DNA of 5,605 nt from Thermoplasmata archaeon (GTDB lineage Archaea; Thermoplasmatota; Thermoplasmata; Lutacidiplasmatales; UBA184), in the NCBI GenBank assembly GCA_030044475.1, contig JASHVP010000150.1:1-5605 (forward strand), given 5' to 3'. A model generated the notes under the pieces. That model made no database searches. It saw only the letters and a list, made by a program, of their open reading frames with translations, and was not told the DNA's origin. Both the position numbers and the translations under genes were made by a program. Shown in pieces: positions 1 through 4,922 of this stretch (position 1 is its first letter; each line of letters starts with the position of its first letter).

Positions 1-80
1 GCCCCGCCCGTGCCCCCGAATCCGCCGTACCCTCCCGTTCCGCCCGACCCGCCCGTACCGCCGGAGCCGCCGGATCCGCC
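1..80 (-). repeat. Glycine-rich low-complexity coding tract 2
   Basis: These bases encode residues 215-240 of the beta-helix protein as irregular GGS/GGT/GGY/GGF triplets. The DNA is a run of GGC/GGN-type codons and continues beyond the window edge. It is coding low complexity rather than a mobile repeat. Confidence 0.7.
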
Positions 81-722
81 GAACACGTCACTGTCGCTTA
101 CGGAGACGCTGTTGAGCGTGAGGCTCCCCGAGGAGACGTAGAACGCCCCGCCGCGGGCCGTCGTGCCGGTGCCGCCCGCGGCGCCACCGGTGCCCGGAGC
201 GCCGACGCCTCCCGCGGTTCCCGACGTACCGGGCGAGCCGGGGCTCCCGGTGGTCCCGTCCGTGCCGGCCGATCCCGTCCCGCCGGCGGTCCCGGCCGCG
301 CCGGTACCGCCGTTCACGCCCGTGACGCGGCCGTTGAAGACCGTGATGTGATCGAGGGTCAGACTCCCCCCGGTGACGTCGAACAGCCGGGTCGTCCCTT
401 GGCCGTCGAAGGTGACGGTGTAGGTCGTGAGCGTCGGGGCGATGGAGACGGTGAGCCCGCTTCCGACGGTGATCGGAGAGGTGAAGTCGACGGTGCAGCT
501 CGCCCCGTACGTCACGGCCCCCCCCGCAGCGACCGCCGTTCGCAACGCCGTCTCCGAGCAGGAGGTCAGGGACCCCACGGGCCGGGCCGCGGGAGCGAGA
601 GCCCCGGGTTCGGTCGGGGTCCCGGCCGGCGCTCGCGGCGCGGGGAAGTACGCGACGCACAGCGCGATCGACACCACGACCAGCAGACCCACCGTACCCC
701 AGATCGCCGTACGAACGCCCAC
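1..722 (-). CDS. Secreted glycine-rich right-handed beta-helix surface protein (C-terminus outside window)
   Basis: Reading from a GTG at 722 gives 240 codons without a stop, running off the window edge. A stop lies 13 codons upstream with no other start between, so the GTG is the only candidate; a G-rich tract (735-729) ends six bases before it. Residues 5-26 form one hydrophobic segment (AIWGTVGLLVVVSIALCVAYF), a signal peptide or N-terminal anchor, so the protein is exported. Residues 51-135 have the look of the first coils of a parallel beta-helix, with SCSETAL and SCTVDF carrying Cys55 and Cys76, then SLTLDHITVFNG (120-131). A second coil, SLTLNSVSVSDSDV (200-213), follows. Between them sits a Gly/Thr/Ala/Ser/Pro tract (138-193), and another Gly tract (215-240) reaches the edge. 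This resembles the 'GG-x-Y-SSG-SLTL' repeat proteins of archaeal and bacterial cell surfaces. Adhesion or polymer binding is inference; no catalytic residues are seen. Confidence 0.8.
   Translation of the reverse strand, partial: MGVRTAIWGTVGLLVVVSIALCVAYFPAPRAPAGTPTEPGALAPAARPVGSLTSCSETALRTAVAAGGAVTYGASCTVDFTSPITVGSGLTVSIAPTLTTYTVTFDGQGTTRLFDVTGGSLTLDHITVFNGRVTGVNGGTGAAGTAGGTGSAGTDGTTGSPGSPGTSGTAGGVGAPGTGGAAGGTGTTARGGAFYVSSGSLTLNSVSVSDSDVFGGSGGSGGTGGSGGTGGYGGFGGTGG
146..312 (-). repeat. Glycine-rich low-complexity coding tract 1
   Basis: This tract encodes residues 138-193 of the beta-helix protein: mostly Gly, Thr, Ala, Ser and Pro in GTxG, GSPG and GAPG units with an imperfect three-residue periodicity. 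It separates two recognisable beta-helix coils, so it probably loops out of the helix. The repeat is degenerate, with no exact unit. Confidence 0.65.
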
Positions 723-728
723 CGCGAA

Positions 729-766
729 TCCCCCCGGTGCGGGTTGGACAACCGCTCGCTATCTAA
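729..766 (-). promoter_or_regulatory. Putative TATA-like box and G-rich ribosome site of the beta-helix gene
   Basis: On the minus strand TTAGATA (766-760) is the only AT-rich island in the 97-base gap between the zinc-ribbon gene and the GTG start at 722, about 40 bases upstream of it. GGGGGGA (735-729) lies six bases before the start and could pair with the 16S rRNA tail. An archaeal TATA box would place the transcript start near 735-740. The assignment rests on position and composition only. Confidence 0.35.
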
Positions 767-819
767 CACGGTCGCTTACGTCGTGCGTCGATACGACGTG
801 AATCGAGGCCGGCCGACCC

Positions 820-1080
820 CTAGTAGTCGAGGAGCAACACCCGACACTGGGGGCATCGGTGGCCGTCGATCCAGACCATCCCGCCGAGCGGCCTCTGGAC
901 GATCGGCTCGCCCCCGACGGCGAAGGCGGAGCGCTCCCGGTACCACGACGCGCCCCCGACGAATGCTTGGGTCCCGAGGGCCCCGAACGCCATGGCGGCC
1001 CCGCACTTCGGGCAATGAGGCGGCGGCGGCGTGAGGCCGAGCGCTTCGAGCAGCTCGCTGCGCCGGGGGTTCCCGCCCAT
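820..1080 (-). CDS. Small zinc-ribbon protein (DUF6487-like)
   Basis: An 86-residue protein from an ATG. It has two zinc knuckles, CPKCG (Cys23 and Cys26) and CPQC (Cys76 and Cys79), separated by about 50 residues containing a WYRER segment and Gly-rich turns, and it ends in VLLLDY. CPxCG-x2-M-x2-G at the front and a terminal RCPQC-x-VLLLDY match what I know of the DUF6487 family of short zinc-binding proteins of unknown function. The four cysteines should bind one structural zinc. There is no signal peptide, so it is probably cytoplasmic. It lies 85 bases downstream of the VOC gene and 97 bases upstream of the beta-helix gene on the same strand, far enough apart that each may have its own promoter; a weak AT-containing stretch, GAGATACT, lies at 1125-1118. 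The role (nucleic-acid or protein contact) cannot be told. Confidence 0.8.
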   Translation of the reverse strand: MGGNPRRSELLEALGLTPPPPHCPKCGAAMAFGALGTQAFVGGASWYRERSAFAVGGEPIVQRPLGGMVWIDGHRCPQCRVLLLDY

Positions 1081-1165
1081 CGCGACCGAGTCGGGAGAAG
1101 CCGACCGGTGCCAAGTCAGTATCTCCCGGCCCGGCAGCGCGGAGGAGGCTCCGAGGCCGAAGGTC

Positions 1166-1561
1166 CTACTCGTCGGGATTCAGCGTGAGCACGTTTCCGT
1201 CGGGGTCGGAGATCCGGGCATACATCCCCCAAGGCCGTTTCGTCACCGGCTGGTCGAACCGGATTCCGTTCCGACGGAGGTTCGCACAGTGGGCCGCGAA
1301 ATCCCCCTGGACGTGCAGGGTGATCCCCTGGTTGCCCGGGCTCAGCTCCTCTCCGATCTCACCCGCTTCGCAGAGATGGAGGAGGCCGGTCGAACCCTTG
1401 CGCCCCACGGTCACCCAGTGGCCGAGGTCTTGTACGACCTCGAGGCCCAGTTGACGCGTGTACCACCGGACCGACCGCTTCCGATCCGAGACCAGGACCG
1501 TCGTGGCGAAGACGTAGATCGCTCGGGGTGGTGCCCGGACGGATTTCGTAGGACGCGGCAT
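1166..1561 (-). CDS. VOC-superfamily (glyoxalase/bleomycin-resistance fold) protein
   Basis: A 131-residue single-domain protein. The VOC layout is clear: strand and helix TTVLVSDRKRSVRWYTRQLGLEVV (20-43, given as positions), a middle strand TGLLHL (58-63), a second module starting NQGITLHV (77-84) with helix DFAAHCANLRRNGI, and the typical end ISDPDGNVLTLNP (117-129). VOC proteins dimerise and act as metal-dependent lyases, isomerases, dioxygenases or drug-binding proteins. By eye the usual metal positions are not all retained: the first falls on Ala19 and the last on Thr126, so metal-dependent glyoxalase I activity is unlikely. A GTG at 1681 would extend the frame by 40 Arg/Pro/Gly-rich residues, but these look non-coding and the VOC domain starts after Met1 chosen here. 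There is no signal peptide; the substrate is unknown. Confidence 0.82.
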   Translation of the reverse strand: MPRPTKSVRAPPRAIYVFATTVLVSDRKRSVRWYTRQLGLEVVQDLGHWVTVGRKGSTGLLHLCEAGEIGEELSPGNQGITLHVQGDFAAHCANLRRNGIRFDQPVTKRPWGMYARISDPDGNVLTLNPDE

Positions 1562-2030
1562 GCTGGGCCGGAGGGGTGGATCAGGGCTTGGAAGTGATGG
1601 TTCCCCGCGGACGGACCGGCCGGAGCCGCGCGCGAACGGATTCCGAGGGGCCGGACCACGTCCCCGTGGGCGCCGGGTCACGGTGTTATCTAGGAGTCGA
1701 CCGTACTAACCCGAGCACGTCATAGGCGACCGGGTCGACGTAGGGATGACGAACGGGACGTTGCACCGGAGGTACGGCGGGGCCCGTTGGTAGGTGGTCG
1801 TTCCCTGCGTCGCCATGGCCGTGGGGATGTGCACCACGACCCTGCTGTCGGGCCTTTCGGCCGGCGGTCCGACTCTGGTCTTCTCGACCGGGAGTTCGGC
1901 GTCGCTCTCGGGGCGGCTGCCGCGTCGATCGTCTTCCTCGTGGGACGGCGGACACGGCCCCCGCCCCCTGGAGAGCCCCCTCCGGCCTGACGCGGCACGG
2001 GGGCGTACCGAGACCGGACCGCGCGGGCGA
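1562..2030. other. 469-base stretch without a convincing gene
   Basis: This lies between the stop of the peroxidase gene and the chosen start of the VOC gene. All six frames contain openings, but none has both a start and a recognisable protein. The minus-strand frame passing through about 1990-1745 has a high proportion of G/C at third codon positions, yet has no start codon until a GTG pair that would give only about 43 residues, ending at a TAG near 1709. The plus-strand openings from 1787 and 1794 are Arg/Ser/Pro-rich and unlike any family I know. A TATA-like sequence lies at 1692-1686. There is no T-run terminator after the peroxidase gene. Confidence 0.5.
1686..1692 (-). promoter_or_regulatory. 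Putative TATA-like box of the VOC gene
   Basis: TAGATAA on the minus strand is the most AT-rich hexamer-scale site upstream of the VOC gene. An archaeal TATA box here would start transcription near 1665, inside the 40-codon N-terminal extension. That argues against the GTG at 1681 and for the ATG at 1561 with a leader of about 100 bases. It shares TAGATA with the site upstream of the beta-helix gene. Confidence 0.25.
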
Positions 2031-2960
2031 TCAGTCGCCGCGCGCCGCTCGCGGGAATCGGCCGATCGCTTCGACCGACGGCACGAAGTAGTACCCGCCC
2101 GAGAGCGGACGGGAGTACCGCGTCAGGTCGTCGCGGACCCCGTCCGGGATCCCGGCCATGCTCTCGAGCATCCGCTGGAGGGGTCCCCGTTCCGAGCAGA
2201 ACCCGACGAACAGGGTGCCGTGGTCGGTGACCCCGCCGAACGGGACGTTCCGGCGGAAGATCTTCCCGAAGACGTCCTGGTCGGTCCGGCGCGCGTGGGA
2301 CGCCGGAGGCTTCGGGTCGAGCTCGATGCTGTCGGGCTTGGTCCGTCCGATCACCTGTTCCTGACGGGACGGGGGAAGCGACTCCCACTCCGCCACGGCA
2401 TGTTGCCACTTCTGCAGCAGGAGGACGCTCCCTCCCGCGCCCGGAGATCCGTCCGGTACGATCGCGACGCCCGGGGCTTCGACCAGGGTCGGGTTCTCCG
2501 TGCCGTCGATGAACCCGGTCAGGTCCCGGTCATGCCGGTACGGCCAGCCGGAGGTCTCGTCGGCGACGGAGGCGACCGCGGCCAGCGATCGCAGGGTCGC
2601 GCGAGCTTCGTCGAAGACGACGTCGTACGAACTGCCGGAGAGCCACAGCACGAGATCGTGCTGGGTCGCCGGCATGCGGAAGCCGTCCGCGCCGACGAGC
2701 GGCACGGTGAAGCCGTCGAGGTCTCGCGGCGTCCCGTCCGGCGCGATCGCCCGCCACAGCTCGGGTCGGAACCCGGAGACGAGGTTCACCCCGGCCATGG
2801 TGGTCTCGGGTTCCTTGAGGTCGGCGACGCCGCGCGCGAGCTCCTCCGGGCCCACGCCCGGGACTCGCTCGAGTTCCAGGAACACGTGAGCCGAGGTCCC
2901 CAGGGAGAAGATCCCGTGCTGCGGAGTGGCGGTCGTGGGGGACGACAGCTCCGACGCCAC
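2031..2960 (-). CDS. DyP-type haem peroxidase (YfeX/DyPB-like)
   Basis: Dye-decolourising peroxidases use haem b and hydrogen peroxide to oxidise organic substrates; the YfeX/DyPB type is cytoplasmic or an encapsulin cargo. From GTG 2960 the protein has 309 residues, the usual size. Near the start it reads ATPQHGIFSLG, as in this family. The signature GFIDGTENP (149-157) supplies the distal Asp152; SHARR supplies the proximal haem ligand His222; FRRNVPFG supplies distal Arg236 and Asn238. WESL, VIGRTKPDSIEL and LSGGYYFVPS near the end are also typical. A TTG at 3026 would add 22 residues (MSPSVGR...) that homologues usually lack; it cannot be ruled out. There is no Tat signal, unlike EfeB, and no efeUO genes nearby. 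The C-terminus ends just after the fold (RFPRAARGD), without an obvious encapsulin-targeting tail. It is divergent from the DNA-glycosylase gene with 104 bases between them. Confidence 0.93.
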   Translation of the reverse strand: MASELSSPTTATPQHGIFSLGTSAHVFLELERVPGVGPEELARGVADLKEPETTMAGVNLVSGFRPELWRAIAPDGTPRDLDGFTVPLVGADGFRMPATQHDLVLWLSGSSYDVVFDEARATLRSLAAVASVADETSGWPYRHDRDLTGFIDGTENPTLVEAPGVAIVPDGSPGAGGSVLLLQKWQHAVAEWESLPPSRQEQVIGRTKPDSIELDPKPPASHARRTDQDVFGKIFRRNVPFGGVTDHGTLFVGFCSERGPLQRMLESMAGIPDGVRDDLTRYSRPLSGGYYFVPSVEAIGRFPRAARGD

Positions 2961-3064
2961 ATAGGGACTCGCGGCCGAGCCACGGAGCGGCTGCTGCCGC
3001 GTCGCCCGTCCGACCGAAGGGGACAAGCGCGGGCGGAGGGTGCGACTCGACCGGCCCCCTCGTC
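2961..3064. promoter_or_regulatory. Divergent intergenic region between peroxidase and DNA-glycosylase genes
   Basis: This gap must hold the promoters of both divergent genes if the starts at 2960 and 3065 are right. It is very GC-rich and I find no clear TATA box in either direction; the only AT-leaning bases are ATAG at 2961-2964. If the peroxidase starts at the TTG at 3026, only 38 bases would be left. A 12-base perfect palindrome, TCGTCATGACGA (3060-3071), spans the glycosylase start codon. Confidence 0.35.
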
Positions 3065-4348
3065 ATGACGACTCGACGCGCCGTCCGGACCTCGCCGCTC
3101 CAGTCCGTCCCGCTTCTCGCGGCACGTCGGCTGGTCGTGACGAAGCAGGGTCTAGCGGGCCCTCTCCCGAAGCGCCCGTCCCGGGAGACGATCCTCGCGA
3201 CGGTGCGCGAGCTCTGCTACCTGCAGATCGACCCGGTCAGCGTTCTCGGACCGGCCCAGGCGACGACGCTGTGGAGTCGCCTGGGGAATTTTCGAACGAC
3301 CGACCTCGATCGATTGGTCTGGACGGACCGGAGCCTCTTCCAATACGTGGTCCACGCGGCGGCGCTCGTGCGAACGGACGAGTACCCGTTGTACGCGTCG
3401 TACATGCGCCGGTATCCGGAGTCCCTCTCCAGCGGGTGGGGTTCCTGGCGGGAGCACGCTCGTCGGTGGATCCCCCGGCATGCGCAGCTCCGGTCCCAGG
3501 TCCTCCGGGAGCTCCGCGACGGTCCCCGGCGCATCAATCAATTCGCGGCGCACCCGCGGACGAGTCGCTCGACGGGCGGATGGGGCTCCGCGAGCGACGT
3601 CTCCGCGATGCTGTTCCACCTGTGGATGGCCGGCCACGTGATGGTCGTCGGCTCCGAAGGGAACCAGAACCTCTACGGCCGGACGGAGCAGTTCCTTCCG
3701 GGCTGGGTCGACCGGACCCCGCTCGACCCCGAAACCGCGGAGCGGACGGCCGCGCAACGGGCGATCCGCGCCCAGGGCATCGCCTCGGAATCGGAGATCA
3801 GCTTCTACTTCGTCCGAGGGTGTTACCGTCGCCTCCCGGAGGTCCTCGGTCAGCTCGAAGTGGAGGGGACCATCCACCCCGTCCGGGTGGAGGGGTTCCC
3901 TCACCACGGGGTTCGCTATGTCCACGACCGGGACCTGGACCTCCTGGCCTCGCTCTCGGACGATGGCTTCGAGCCCCGCATCTCGCTCCTCTCCCCGTTC
4001 GACAGCATGATCTGCCGTCGGAGCCGGATCGAGCAGCTGTTCGGGTTCTCGTACGCGCACGAGAACTACATTCCGAAGGCGAAGCGGAAGTACGGCGTCT
4101 ATGTCCTCCCCATCCTCGCCGGCGATCGATTCCTCGGGCGGATCGACCCGCGGATGGACCGGGCGACGAAGACCCTGATCATCAATTCCGTCCACGCCGA
4201 ACCCGGTGCCCCCGGTGGGAAGCCGGTCGCGTCGGAGATCGGGGCGACCATCGCTCGGCTCGGGGAGTTCTTGGGCGCGCGGTCCGTGAGGTACGCCGGC
4301 CCGGTCCCCGAAATCTGGCAGCCATGGCTGCGCGGGTCGAGGCCCTGA
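3065..4348 (+). CDS. AlkZ/YcaQ-family winged-helix DNA glycosylase (HTH_42)
   Basis: The 427 residues match the AlkZ/YcaQ family in length and motifs. These enzymes have tandem winged helices and excise alkylated bases or unhook interstrand crosslinks. The N-terminal LAARRLVVTKQGLAG (18-32) is the usual family opening. CYLQIDPVSVLGPAQ (51-65) contains the catalytic Gln-x-Asp motif (Gln54, Asp56), the QID form of YcaQ rather than the QxQ form of Streptomyces AlkZ. The C-terminal block LLSPFDSMICRRSRIEQLFGF (308-328), then YIPKAKRKYGVYVLPIL (335-351) and GRIDPRMDR (358-366), is diagnostic. No membrane or export signal is present. The ATG at 3065 leaves about 15 residues before the conserved region. 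The SRPBCC gene follows 32 bases after the stop, suggesting co-transcription. The glycosylase role is well supported by family; the lesion it acts on is inferred. Confidence 0.92.
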   Translation: MTTRRAVRTSPLQSVPLLAARRLVVTKQGLAGPLPKRPSRETILATVRELCYLQIDPVSVLGPAQATTLWSRLGNFRTTDLDRLVWTDRSLFQYVVHAAALVRTDEYPLYASYMRRYPESLSSGWGSWREHARRWIPRHAQLRSQVLRELRDGPRRINQFAAHPRTSRSTGGWGSASDVSAMLFHLWMAGHVMVVGSEGNQNLYGRTEQFLPGWVDRTPLDPETAERTAAQRAIRAQGIASESEISFYFVRGCYRRLPEVLGQLEVEGTIHPVRVEGFPHHGVRYVHDRDLDLLASLSDDGFEPRISLLSPFDSMICRRSRIEQLFGFSYAHENYIPKAKRKYGVYVLPILAGDRFLGRIDPRMDRATKTLIINSVHAEPGAPGGKPVASEIGATIARLGEFLGARSVRYAGPVPEIWQPWLRGSRP

Positions 4349-4380
4349 ACGGTCATGTAGCCCCTGGGCCTCGTCGGCCC

Positions 4381-4815
4381 ATGGTGCACATCCGGGACGA
4401 GGAGAAGAGCCAGTTCGACGCGCCGATCGACGTCGTCTGGAAGTACCTGCAGCACCCCGAGGCGCACGGGAACGCGCACACGAACTCGCGCAACCGCGCG
4501 ATGAAGCCCCTGACCGACACCTCGTTCATCGTCTCTTGGGAGCAGAACATGAACGGGAACTGGGTCAAGATCGCGAACAAGATCACCGTCTTCCCGCCGC
4601 TCGGAATGGCGGCCGAGGCGCTCGAGGGACCGCTCGCCGGGTCCCGGATGTTCACGATCTACACGCCCCGCGGAGCGAAGACCGAGGTGGCGGTCTACGG
4701 GGAGATGCTGTCCCCCGTGCTGCCGCCGGAGCAGATCGAGCCGGTCGTCCGACAGGCGTGGGCGAACGCGTTCGCCGAGGATCTGGCGGGAATTCGTGCG
4801 TTCGCGACGAAATAG
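4381..4815 (+). CDS. SRPBCC (START/polyketide-cyclase fold) protein
   Basis: A 144-residue protein. The N-terminal HIRDEEKSQFDAPIDVVWKYL (3-23, position range) is the first strand and helix of an SRPBCC domain, where 'fdAPidvVWkyL' is typical. WEQNMNGNWVKIANKITV and the amphipathic C-terminal helix WANAFAEDLAGIRAFA complete the fold. These proteins enclose a hydrophobic cavity that binds lipids, aromatic compounds or polyketides. An odd feature is HPEAHGNAH (25-33), three histidines spaced by four, which could bind metal. There is no export signal. The ATG at 4324 in the same frame would add 19 residues and overlap the glycosylase gene by 25 bases; 4381 is preferred because the fold starts right after it. 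The close spacing suggests an operon with the glycosylase. Ligand and function are unknown. Confidence 0.82.
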   Translation: MVHIRDEEKSQFDAPIDVVWKYLQHPEAHGNAHTNSRNRAMKPLTDTSFIVSWEQNMNGNWVKIANKITVFPPLGMAAEALEGPLAGSRMFTIYTPRGAKTEVAVYGEMLSPVLPPEQIEPVVRQAWANAFAEDLAGIRAFATK

Positions 4816-4863
4816 CGCGCACCGCGCCCGCCCGGTCCCCCCACCCGTCGCGGTCGCCGGGGA

Positions 4864-4903
4864 CTCGTAAATAGGGTATTGCGACGCGAAAATCTCGATA
4901 TAC
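4864..4903 (+). promoter_or_regulatory. Putative promoter of the G1 peptidase gene
   Basis: In a GC-rich 107-base gap two AT-rich islands stand out: GTAAATAGGGTATT (4867-4880) and GATATAC (4897-4903), with CGAAAATC just before the second. The second is centred about 23 bases before the ATG at 4923, the spacing expected of an archaeal TATA box driving a leaderless transcript. The first could serve a transcript with a leader of about 25 bases. I see no Shine-Dalgarno sequence in CCCATCCGCTGCC before the ATG, which favours the leaderless reading. Confidence 0.45.
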
Positions 4904-4922
4904 GCGGAGCCCATCCGCTGCC

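Noticed and set aside
1..312. GC-rich near-repetitive DNA that might suggest a CRISPR or tandem repeat array
   Set aside because: There is no constant repeat or spacer unit; the pattern is explained by glycine codons in the beta-helix gene.
88..660. A 190-codon minus-strand open frame rich in Arg, His and Gly
   Set aside because: It is the neighbouring frame of the beta-helix gene, whose own frame has a signal segment and beta-helix coils.
1562..1681. A 40-residue N-terminal extension of the VOC protein from GTG 1681
   Set aside because: The residues are a low-complexity Arg/Pro/Gly mix, VOC domains do not need them, and a TATA-like sequence only about five bases upstream would start transcription inside it.
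2031..2080. Possible encapsulin-targeting peptide at the peroxidase C-terminus
   Set aside because: The protein ends a few residues after the fold with RFPRAARGD; there is no flexible linker followed by a hydrophobic targeting motif, and no encapsulin gene is in the window.
1794..3068. A 424-codon plus-strand open frame
   Set aside because: It is antisense to the DyP-type peroxidase, whose motifs are unambiguous, and is Arg/Gly/Asp-rich without a recognisable domain.
3152..4195. A 347-codon minus-strand open frame
   Set aside because: It is antisense to the glycosylase gene, with the Arg/Glu/Val/Pro bias typical of a shadow frame and no domain.
3040..4815. A 591-codon plus-strand open frame covering both the glycosylase and SRPBCC genes
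   Set aside because: Only its last 144 codons are a recognisable protein. The upstream part is Arg/Pro/Gly-rich and runs out of frame through the well-supported glycosylase gene; long false frames are expected at this GC content.
4816..4866. Terminator after the SRPBCC gene
   Set aside because: The stretch is GC-rich but shows neither a clear hairpin nor a T-run.
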